From Bacillota bacterium (GTDB lineage: Bacteria > Bacillota > Dethiobacteria > Dethiobacterales > Dethiobacteraceae), in the NCBI GenBank assembly GCA_012522075.1, contig JAAYLG010000042.1:1-39113 (forward strand): a DNA stretch of 39,113 nt, read 5' to 3'. Shown piece after piece: positions 19,427 through 27,363 of this stretch. Position numbers and translations under genes: made by a program. Numbering within the stretch: the first letter of the stretch is position 1; each line of letters starts with the position of its first letter. The notes under the pieces were generated by a model that was not told the origin of the DNA, ran no database searches, and was given only the letters and a program-made list of their open reading frames with translations.

Positions 19427-20040
19427 CTTTTTACCTCCTCGACCAGAGCTTGAATCAAGTTGTGATTCCTGGTGACACGCAGCTTTTCCGCTGTGATAAT
19501 GGCAAAAATCTTGTCCCTAGCCGCAGGGACACTGTCATTTACGACAACATATTTGTATTTGTATGCCTGTGCTATCTCCAGCGCCGCTGCCGTCAGGCGT
19601 TTTGCCAAATCGTCCCTGCTTTCCGTGCCACGGTTGGTGATACGGTTGCGCAGCTCTGCGCCGGACGGTGGCAGCAAAAAGATAAAAACACCTTCCGGAT
19701 AAGTGCGCATCACCTGCTGCGCACCCTGGGGATCAATCTCCAAGATGACATCGCGTCCCGCTGCCAGCATCTTTTCCACCGTTTTGCGCGGTGTCCCGTA
19801 GTAATGGTCATAGACACAGGCGTATTCGAGAAATTCACCGGCAGTTATTGCTTCCTCAAATTCTTCCCTGCTGACAAAGAAATAATTAACCCCGTCCTGT
19901 TCACCGGCACGGGGTTGACGGGTTGTTTTCGAAACCGACAGGACAAGGTCGGGCTTCTTTTCCAGCAGTGCTTGACAGACCGTGCCTTTCCCTGCTCCTG
20001 AAGGACCCGAAATCACAATAAGTAAACCTGTCTGCACCAC
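19423..20040 (-). CDS. gmk: Guanylate kinase
   Basis: [49 protein letters not shown]. Confidence 0.97.
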   Translation of the reverse strand: MVQTGLLIVISGPSGAGKGTVCQALLEKKPDLVLSVSKTTRQPRAGEQDGVNYFFVSREEFEEAITAGEFLEYACVYDHYYGTPRKTVEKMLAAGRDVILEIDPQGAQQVMRTYPEGVFIFLLPPSGAELRNRITNRGTESRDDLAKRLTAAALEIAQAYKYKYVVVNDSVPAARDKIFAIITAEKLRVTRNHNLIQALVEEVKR

Positions 20041-20057
20041 TATTTTCCTCCGGTTGC

Positions 20058-20327
20058 TTATTCCTCTTCTTCAGCCATTACAGTTTCTTTTGTTTGCAGG
20101 CGGTGTTTTACTGTTTCCGGCTGCACAGCCGACAAAACAACATGGCCGCTGTCCGTAATAATAACGGCTCGAGTTCTGCGACCGTAAGTAGCATCAATCA
20201 ACATACCGCGATCCCTGGCTTCAGTAATGACACGTTTAATCGGTGCAGATTCAGGACTGACGATGGCAATAATCCTGTTGGCGGAAACAATGTTGCCAAA
20301 TCCTATATTAATCAATTTAATTTGCAA
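20058..20327 (-). CDS. remA: Extracellular matrix regulator RemA (DUF370)
   Basis: [69 protein letters not shown]. Confidence 0.95.
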   Translation of the reverse strand: MQIKLINIGFGNIVSANRIIAIVSPESAPIKRVITEARDRGMLIDATYGRRTRAVIITDSGHVVLSAVQPETVKHRLQTKETVMAEEEE

Positions 20328-20447
20328 GGCGGGAACCTCCTTTTATTGCGACGAAGCGAAATTGGTTTTCCCGGTGAACCCTGCTAATAGTATAACGGAT
20401 TTGCGGTAAAAAATGCAAGGGGTGAAAAGAAGATACCGCAAACACGC

Positions 20448-21329
20448 TCATTCTATATTTTGCACCTGTTCACGTATCTTTTCAAGTTCGGATTTCATTT
20501 CCACCACCAACCTGGCCACCTCATAATCGTTGGCTTTGGACCCGATGGTATTCACTTCCCGGAAAAGCTCCTGGGTTAAAAAATCCAGCTTCCGCCCCAC
20601 CGGCCCCTTCTCCTGCAGTGTCGCTTTAAAAGCTGTCAAGTGGCTCCCGAGCCTGACCAGTTCTTCAGTCACATTGCAACGGTCGGCAAAAATGGCGGCT
20701 TCCATCAGCAGGCGGGAAGAATCTATTTCCGCCTGCGCCAAAAACTCATGCAAGCGTTCGGCCAGCTTTTTGCGGTATTCAGCCACAATCAGCGGGGCCC
20801 TCTCCTCCACCTGCCGGGAAAAATCGGCCACCAGCTGCAGGCGCGGCAGCAGGTCCGCTTCCAGGCGGGCTCCTTCTTCCAGGCGCTGCTGCTGCAGTTT
20901 TGCCGACGCGGCATCCAGGACAGGCAGCAGGTCGCTCCAGATTTTATCCAGCTCCGTCTCTGCCTTCTCTACCCGCAGCAGATCGGGAAAACGTGTGAGA
21001 ATTTCCAGTACGGGCGCATCCTTGACACCGCAGATGTCCTGCATTTCTGCCAGCGCTTTCCTGTACGCAAAAAGCAGTTTGCGATCCAGGACAACATTTA
21101 CCGCCTCCGCGTCTTCTGCATTCCAAGTTATGTTTACTTCCACTCTCCCCCTGCTCAGGACTTGCTGCAGACGACGTCGCACTTTTTCCTCCAGTGCCTG
21201 TATTTCCCTGGGCATGCGGATGTTAATATCAAGGTACCTATGATTAACGGACCGTAATTCCACCTTGAAATAGTTTTTCTCTCCGGGAACGCTTTCCGCC
21301 TGCCCGTAGCCTGTCATGCTTTTGATCAT
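20448..21329 (-). CDS. YicC family protein (predicted endoribonuclease)
   Basis: MIKSMTGYGQAE; VELRSVNHRYLDINIRMPRE; C-term GRKLDFLTQELFREVNTIGSKANDYEVARLVVEMKSELEKIREQVQNIE. Confidence 0.95.
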   Translation of the reverse strand: MIKSMTGYGQAESVPGEKNYFKVELRSVNHRYLDINIRMPREIQALEEKVRRRLQQVLSRGRVEVNITWNAEDAEAVNVVLDRKLLFAYRKALAEMQDICGVKDAPVLEILTRFPDLLRVEKAETELDKIWSDLLPVLDAASAKLQQQRLEEGARLEADLLPRLQLVADFSRQVEERAPLIVAEYRKKLAERLHEFLAQAEIDSSRLLMEAAIFADRCNVTEELVRLGSHLTAFKATLQEKGPVGRKLDFLTQELFREVNTIGSKANDYEVARLVVEMKSELEKIREQVQNIE

Positions 21330-21402
21330 TAACTTACCTCTCTTTATATATGTGTATTCTCCTTTACTATTTTAACAAAAAAAACGAAGGTGGCAAATTT
21401 AG

Positions 21403-24135
21403 TTATTTTTTTAAAACAGCAACCCGGGGTAGGAAAACTGCTTTCAGCAGGGCAAGCAAGCCGCCCAAAATATCAGGGGCGGCGGCGGCCCCCACAATCA
21501 GCAGCCACTGTTTTGCCGACAGCGGAGTAGTCATAAAAACTGACGCCAGCCCGGGATGGTAAAGAACCAAAGCAAGTAAAAGCAGGGAGGAACCAACAGC
21601 AGCCAAAAGCCAAATGTTGGTAAAGATACTAATCTGCCAGACGGTCAACTGCTCGCTACGGCAATCAAAAACATAAACCATCTGGGCAATAATAAGTGTA
21701 ACAAAAGCCATGGTCCGGGCCGTGTCAAGCTCGGCGCCCCGCCCAAGCGCAAAAGCAAAGATCAAAACAGTGGTCAGGCCGATTGCTATACCGCGTCCCA
21801 GGATCTTCTCCCATAACCCGCGGGCAAAAATACTCTCGGCAGGGTGACGTGGCTTCCTTTCCATAACCCGGCTGTCGGGAGGATCAACACCGAGCGCCAT
21901 GGCCGGCAGACCGTCCGTTACCAGGTTGATCCAGAGTATTTGAATGGGACGCAGGGGCAGAGGCAGCCCTGCCAGCATGGCCAGCAACATGGTCAGAATC
22001 TCTCCGGTATTGCAGGCCAAGAGAAAACGAATAAACTTGCGGATATTGTCATAGATGCCGCGCCCTTCCTCCACTGCATTGACAATGGTGGCAAAATTGT
22101 CATCTGCCAGCACCATGGCGGCCGCCTCCCTGGTCACATCTGTGCCGCTCTCCCCCATGGCAATACCGATATCGGCCTCCTTGACCGCCGGCGCATCGTT
22201 GACTCCGTCTCCCGTCATGGCCACGATATGGTCCCGACGTTTCAGCGCCCGGACAATCCGCAGCTTATGTTCCGGTGTAACCCTGGCATAAACATATGTA
22301 TGTTCCACTGCCTGCTCCAGCTCTCCATCCGTCATTGCATCCAGCTCACGCCCTGTCAGCACTTTCCCGTGCCGCGGCAGAAGGTGGAGAGAGCGGGCAA
22401 CTGCTATGGCCGTTGTTTTATGGTCTCCCGTAATCATTACTGTTTTAATGCCTGCCTTATGGCATTTGCGAATGGCCGGCAGCACTTCAGGCCGCGGTGG
22501 ATCCATCATTCCCAGGAGTCCAAGAAAAATCAGGTTTTCTTCCCGGATCTGCCCCGAACCGCCTGTTTGCGGCTTGTAAGCTACCGCCAGGGTGCGCAGC
22601 GCCAGTGCCGCCATTTTTTCTGTCTGCTGCAGCACCTCCTCCCGCTGAATGCGGGACAATTCCACTACCCGGCCTTCATAATAAATCTGTGTGCAACTCC
22701 CCAGGACTATTTCCGGTGCTCCTTTGACATACAGAATCCGACCGTTTTCGCCCTCATACAAAACGGACATTTTTTTGCGGGTACCGTCAAAAGGTTGTTC
22801 CGCAACCCGCCGCAGTTTCTGTTCCAAATCCTCACGCCAGAGTCCCGCTTTTGCCCCTGCCGCCAAAAGCGCCCCTTCCGTTGGGTCACCCTGTATTTCC
22901 CATGTTACTTTTTTTTGCCGCCATAGAGGCATAACCGGCATACTGCCGCGGTATAGGCTGGCGTTATTACAGAGGACAGCCGCAGTAAGGGCTAACAGCA
23001 GGGCCGGTTCGTCTTGTGGTTTGACCTTTTTATCCCCTTGCTTAAAGGCCCCATGGGGAGCATATCCTTCTCCTTCCACAGTGTAATGCCGCCCGCCGGC
23101 CCAGATTTCTTTTACATTCATTTTATTCTGTGTCAGGGTACCCGTTTTATCGGAACAGATGACAGTGGCGCAACCCAGTGTCTCCACAGCCGGCAGGCGC
23201 CTGACAATGGCGTTCTTTTTTACCATGCGCTGGACACCCAAAGCCAGGGCAATAGTAACAACGGCAGGCAATCCTTCCGGGATGGCCGCCACGGCCAGGG
23301 AAATACCCGCCAAAAACATTTTGTAGAGCTCCAGACCCTGGAGCAATCCCAGCAGGACTACCAGGCCGCAGACTGACAGGCAGCCCGCCACCAGCAGGCG
23401 ACCCAACTGCCCCAGACGCTTTTGCAACGGTGTTTCCTCTTCTTCCGCATCCTGTATTAAATAGGCTATCCGCCCCATTTCCGTTTTCATCCCGGTAGCC
23501 ACAACCACACCGCTGCCGTAACCGCCCACACTCATTGTGCCCATGAAAACCATATTTACGCAATCACCAAGGGCGGGAGACTCTTCCCAAAGGGCCTCCG
23601 AAGTTTTGGTTACAGGCACGGACTCCCCTGTCAGTGCAGCTTCATTCACCAACAGTCCGTGAACCTCCCCCAGGCGGATATCCGCAGGAATACGGTCGCC
23701 CGCTTCTATCAGTACCACATCACCGGGTACAATTTCCTCCGCCGGGATTTCATAACGCTTGCCGCCCCGGTATACCTTGGCCGTTGGCGCCGTCAGCTCC
23801 CGCAGTGCTTCCAGCGATTTTTCCGCCCGATATTCCTGTAAAAATCCCAGCAGCGCATTGAGGAAAACAATGCAAATAATAACAACGGCATCGCTATATT
23901 CCCCAAGCAGTGCGGAAAGCAGAGTTGCCGCAAGCAAAACTAAAACCATAAAATCCTGGAACTGCGAGAAAAACAGCAGCACGGGTGAAACCTGTTTTTT
24001 CTTTTCCAGTATGTTGCGGCCGTTTTGCTTCAGTCTAAGTCCGGCGTCTTCGGGAGAAAGGCCTGTCTTGTGGTTAGTCTGAAGCTGTCGGCAGACATCC
24101 GTAAAAGCCAGTCTGGTCCAGGGCAATTGTTGCAT
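21403..24135 (-). CDS. Calcium-translocating P-type ATPase (YloB-like)
   Basis: [83 protein letters not shown]. Confidence 0.93.
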   Translation of the reverse strand: MQQLPWTRLAFTDVCRQLQTNHKTGLSPEDAGLRLKQNGRNILEKKKQVSPVLLFFSQFQDFMVLVLLAATLLSALLGEYSDAVVIICIVFLNALLGFLQEYRAEKSLEALRELTAPTAKVYRGGKRYEIPAEEIVPGDVVLIEAGDRIPADIRLGEVHGLLVNEAALTGESVPVTKTSEALWEESPALGDCVNMVFMGTMSVGGYGSGVVVATGMKTEMGRIAYLIQDAEEEETPLQKRLGQLGRLLVAGCLSVCGLVVLLGLLQGLELYKMFLAGISLAVAAIPEGLPAVVTIALALGVQRMVKKNAIVRRLPAVETLGCATVICSDKTGTLTQNKMNVKEIWAGGRHYTVEGEGYAPHGAFKQGDKKVKPQDEPALLLALTAAVLCNNASLYRGSMPVMPLWRQKKVTWEIQGDPTEGALLAAGAKAGLWREDLEQKLRRVAEQPFDGTRKKMSVLYEGENGRILYVKGAPEIVLGSCTQIYYEGRVVELSRIQREEVLQQTEKMAALALRTLAVAYKPQTGGSGQIREENLIFLGLLGMMDPPRPEVLPAIRKCHKAGIKTVMITGDHKTTAIAVARSLHLLPRHGKVLTGRELDAMTDGELEQAVEHTYVYARVTPEHKLRIVRALKRRDHIVAMTGDGVNDAPAVKEADIGIAMGESGTDVTREAAAMVLADDNFATIVNAVEEGRGIYDNIRKFIRFLLACNTGEILTMLLAMLAGLPLPLRPIQILWINLVTDGLPAMALGVDPPDSRVMERKPRHPAESIFARGLWEKILGRGIAIGLTTVLIFAFALGRGAELDTARTMAFVTLIIAQMVYVFDCRSEQLTVWQISIFTNIWLLAAVGSSLLLLALVLYHPGLASVFMTTPLSAKQWLLIVGAAAAPDILGGLLALLKAVFLPRVAVLKK

Positions 24136-24226
24136 CCGATCACCTCATGCCGTTATTCTCCTCACGCCATTTATATGGTGCAGTACGGCAAAAAAGCACC
24201 AATCGGACAATGATTTCTTGCTTTTA

Positions 24227-24256
24227 TTGCCTTTCCGTCCCGTCTGCTGGTATACT
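24227..24256 (+). promoter_or_regulatory. Candidate sigma-A promoter for NFACT gene
   Basis: TTGCCT, 18-nt spacer, TATACT, followed by AAAGGAGG SD and ATG at 24283. Confidence 0.45.
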
Positions 24257-24282
24257 GAATGTGCATAAAGGAGGCAATAAAA

Positions 24283-26019
24283 ATGGCTTATGACGGTGTT
24301 ACCATGTACCTTGTCCGCCGCGAACTGCAGGAATTGCTGACGGGAGCAAGAGTGGAAAAAATAAATCAGCCCGACAAACTGACAATAATACTGCAGCTGC
24401 GCAAGCATAATACTTCCCATCAGCTGCTCTGTTCCGCCGATCCCCGCCTGGCACGCATCCACCTTTACCGGGGAAAAGCGGAAAACCCGCCTGCAGCACC
24501 TGCTTTTTGCATGCTACTGCGCAAGCATCTTGCGGGGGCACGGCTGCTCTCTGTTGCTCAGGACGACCTGGAGCGGATTATGACTTTTGTCTTTCAGGCA
24601 ACTGACGAATTTGGCATACCGACAGAAAAAAAACTGATCTGCGAAATCATGGGCAAACACTCCAACTTGATTTTGGTCAAGACCGGGAAAGGCCAACCGG
24701 CCACTGTTCTGGGCAGCATTAAAGCCGTAAATGAAGAAATGAGCCGCTACCGCGTAGTTCTGCCCGGTGCCCCATACTACCCGCCGCCGGCCCAGAATAA
24801 ACTGGACCTTTTTGCCTTGGACGAAGAACAGTTGACTGAAATTTTTGCCGGCATGGGGAAAATTCCTCCCACCCAGGCGCTCGTCCGGGCTGTCCTGGGG
24901 ATTGGCAAAGATTTGGCAGAAGAAATCGTCTCCCGCTGCTGTCCGCAGGGTGCGTTACATCCGCTGGAGGTTGTCCGGCCGCTCACAATTGCCCTGCGGG
25001 AGGTGGCAGTCCAACTTGCTGCAGGCCGGATAACACCTTCCGTCACATGCCGGTCCGGGGAAAAACCGCGGCTTTACCTATTTTCTCCCGCTCCGGAAAG
25101 CGACCCCGCCGCCCGCAGCTTTTCCTCCATAAATGCGGCTCTTGCCGACTTTTACAGTTCACTTGCGGCACAAGAAGCGGAAAAAGCTCACAGGCAACAG
25201 TTATTACAAATTATTCGCAGCGGAATCAACCGTACGGAAAAAAAACTGCGGCTGCAGGAGACGGAATTGCGGGAAATGGAAAATGCCGGCCGTTACCGCA
25301 TCTTTGGCGAACTGTTGACCGCCAACCTGCATCTGCTGAAAACAGGTATGGACAAAGCGGAAGTCCCCAATTATTATGATGAACATGCACGCCGTATTGT
25401 TATCCCGTTGGAGCCGTCCCAAACCCCGCAGGAAAATGCGCAGCGCTACTTTAAAAAATACAGGAAACTGCGCGACGGGCGGCAAATCCTGGAGCGACGG
25501 GTCCGTGAGACCAGGGAAGATTTGGCTTACCTGGAGTCGCTCCTTGTTGCCGTCTCTCATGCCGACCTGCCGGGACTTTTGGAAATCCGGGAAGAAATGG
25601 AACAGGCGGGATTTATACAAAAAAAAGACAGAAATAAAGCGCCTGCCAAGCTTGTTTCGCAGCCGCTCCATTTCCGCTCTCCCGACGGTATTGATATTTT
25701 TGTCGGCAAAAACAACAAACAAAATGACCGGCTTACCCTGCGAACGGCGCACAAAGAATATATCTGGCTGCATGTGAAGGATCTGCCCGGTTCCCATGTG
25801 ATTGTCTGTCACTCGAACCCGCCTGTCGCCACCGTTTACGCGGCTGCTTCGCTGGCGGCAGGGTACAGCAAGGCGGCAGCCTCCGCCAATGTCCCTGTAG
25901 ACTATACAAAAGTAAAATATGTGAAAAAACCGAAAGGCGCCAAACCCGGCATGGTTGTCTACACCAACCAGAAAACAATTTATGTAACACCAAAACAATC
26001 CTTGCCGGCAGAAGCCTAG
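24283..26019 (+). CDS. rqcH: NFACT family protein, Rqc2 homolog RqcH (ribosome quality control)
   Basis: MAYDGVTMYLVRRELQELLTGARVEKINQP; NFACT-R ...YIWLHVKDLPGSHVIVCHSNPPVATVYAAASLAAGYSKA...VDYTKVKYVKKPKGAKPGMVVYTNQKTIYV. Confidence 0.95.
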   Translation: MAYDGVTMYLVRRELQELLTGARVEKINQPDKLTIILQLRKHNTSHQLLCSADPRLARIHLYRGKAENPPAAPAFCMLLRKHLAGARLLSVAQDDLERIMTFVFQATDEFGIPTEKKLICEIMGKHSNLILVKTGKGQPATVLGSIKAVNEEMSRYRVVLPGAPYYPPPAQNKLDLFALDEEQLTEIFAGMGKIPPTQALVRAVLGIGKDLAEEIVSRCCPQGALHPLEVVRPLTIALREVAVQLAAGRITPSVTCRSGEKPRLYLFSPAPESDPAARSFSSINAALADFYSSLAAQEAEKAHRQQLLQIIRSGINRTEKKLRLQETELREMENAGRYRIFGELLTANLHLLKTGMDKAEVPNYYDEHARRIVIPLEPSQTPQENAQRYFKKYRKLRDGRQILERRVRETREDLAYLESLLVAVSHADLPGLLEIREEMEQAGFIQKKDRNKAPAKLVSQPLHFRSPDGIDIFVGKNNKQNDRLTLRTAHKEYIWLHVKDLPGSHVIVCHSNPPVATVYAAASLAAGYSKAAASANVPVDYTKVKYVKKPKGAKPGMVVYTNQKTIYVTPKQSLPAEA

Positions 26020-26321
26020 TTGTGGCAAGAGGGGCGCTCCAGCCGGCTGATCCGATAGCGAATGGCCGCATCCAGGATGACAGTTCCTTCTTTTTCACTG
26101 ATGCGTACCATACCGATAACACCGTTTTTTTCACCGCACCAGGCAAGGTATTTTTCAACAAACTGCTGTGCACCTGCTTCGCTGAAAGGATGTTTATGTC
26201 CGGCCAGTACTTCCAGGTATGTTTCCCGGGGAACCTGCAGAATCCGGTGCGTAATCTGAAATATTTCCCCATTCACCTCTTGTTCCTGTACAGTGGCAAA
26301 GGGGGAAGCATTTTTTTCCAT
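26016..26321 (-). CDS. Hypothetical protein, 101 aa, overlaps the rqcH 3' end convergently by 4 nt
   Basis: Intact ORF with protein-like composition; no family recognised. Confidence 0.5.
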   Translation of the reverse strand: MEKNASPFATVQEQEVNGEIFQITHRILQVPRETYLEVLAGHKHPFSEAGAQQFVEKYLAWCGEKNGVIGMVRISEKEGTVILDAAIRYRISRLERPSCHN

Positions 26322-26498
26322 GGTTTCACCCCGCTATTGTTCCCTTTTCCGCTTATTTTGCCCCGCCCGGGAGGTAAATAACATACCCCCCGGTATTAAC
26401 AGTTTACGATCCGGGAGGCAACTATTTATTACACAGGCGGTACCGCATATTTCTCCTTTGAAATGTACAGATTAGAAAAAAAGGAGGTGCTGCTTAAA

Positions 26499-26681
26499 AT
26501 GACAACTTTTCACTGGATTCACATTATTGTCGGTGCATGGCTGGCCTTTGTAAACTTTATGCCCGTTTTAGAAGAAGGGATGCTCATGATCAACAACGCG
26601 ATCATCGGCATTATTGTCGCTATCTATAATGCCTATTACCTCTTTGCCAAAAACAATACGGATGTAAAAAATAAAAGCTAA
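26499..26681 (+). CDS. Small SPW-repeat-like membrane protein
   Basis: MTTFHWIHIIVGAWLAFVNFMPVLEEGMLMINNAIIGIIVAIYNAYYLFAKNN; strong SD AAGGAGG upstream. Confidence 0.7.
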   Translation: MTTFHWIHIIVGAWLAFVNFMPVLEEGMLMINNAIIGIIVAIYNAYYLFAKNNTDVKNKS

Positions 26682-26772
26682 ACACCGGCAAAAGCGTGTT
26701 CCGGCAGGGGCACGTTTTTTCTTGCCGTATAAACGACTTTGCACTTAAGCATACTACCTCTAAAGAGGTGAG

Positions 26773-26910
26773 ATGATGAGTGAATTAAAAAATCGGGAAA
26801 ATGACCTGACTGCAGCAGCCGTCAAATATGGCGCCTGGCTGCTCGGCCTGATTATAGTCCTTTACTTTGTAGCCCGGAATGTATTCCCTTTTATCCGGAG
26901 CCTGTTCTGA
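26773..26910 (+). CDS. Small single-TM protein, about 44-45 aa, below the ORF-track cutoff
   Basis: ATGATGAGTGAATTAAAA...; (M)MSELKNRENDLTAAAVKYGAWLLGLIIVLYFVARNVFPFIRSLF*; SD GAGGTG 4 nt upstream. Confidence 0.6.
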   Translation: MMSELKNRENDLTAAAVKYGAWLLGLIIVLYFVARNVFPFIRSLF

Positions 26911-26966
26911 CAGCAAGCCGCTTCTGCCACAAAGAAACACTCTCTTGTGCTTTAGCGCTTTTCTCT

Positions 26967-27143
26967 TTACAGGCAGTGCGATTGGGAGCGCCGTATAATT
27001 TCCACTTTCTCTACAATACAACCGTCCGTTTGCAGTTTTTGCAGCAGTGTATCCAGTTCTTCCTTTTGCATGCTTTTATAGATCCCCGCCCTTTTTCCCG
27101 CAGGGGTGGCATAAATAATAATATATTCAAAACTGTGTTTCAT
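26967..27143 (-). CDS. Small hypothetical protein
   Basis: MKHSFEYIIIYATPAGKRAGIYKSMQKEELDTLLQKLQTDGCIVEKVEIIRRSQSHCL; SD AGGTGGG upstream. Confidence 0.5.
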   Translation of the reverse strand: MKHSFEYIIIYATPAGKRAGIYKSMQKEELDTLLQKLQTDGCIVEKVEIIRRSQSHCL

Positions 27144-27288
27144 GAAGCCCACCTGTCGTCATTTACTGCTTGCTCCCATCTATACTTTATGACAGACAAG
27201 CGGCTTTGTTCTTGCAAAACTATTAAAAAGCTTGGCCCGATAAAAACCCCCTGAGAGGCGGGTGTAAAGCAAAAAATATGCATTGCAG

Positions 27289-27328
27289 GCAAAAAGGCTG
27301 CAGCGAATGTTCTTTCACTGCAGCCTTT
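27289..27328 (-). terminator. Terminator downstream of the aldehyde oxidoreductase gene
   Basis: AAAGGCTGCAG (27293-27303) / CTGCAGCCTTT (27318-27328) perfect 11-bp stem; minus strand continues TTTTTGCC. Confidence 0.75.
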
Positions 27329-27363
27329 CTTTGTATACGCAGCAAACCGGACAGAACAACGGT

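Noticed and set aside
20530-21243. 237-aa plus-strand ORF
   Set aside because: Antisense shadow of yicC; Ser/Arg-rich low-complexity translation, no SD, no recognisable domain.
21844-22926. 360-aa plus-strand ORF
   Set aside because: Antisense to the highly conserved P-type ATPase; composition typical of a shadow frame.
25204-26028. 274-aa minus-strand ORF
   Set aside because: Antisense to rqcH; no coherent domain and no supporting start context.
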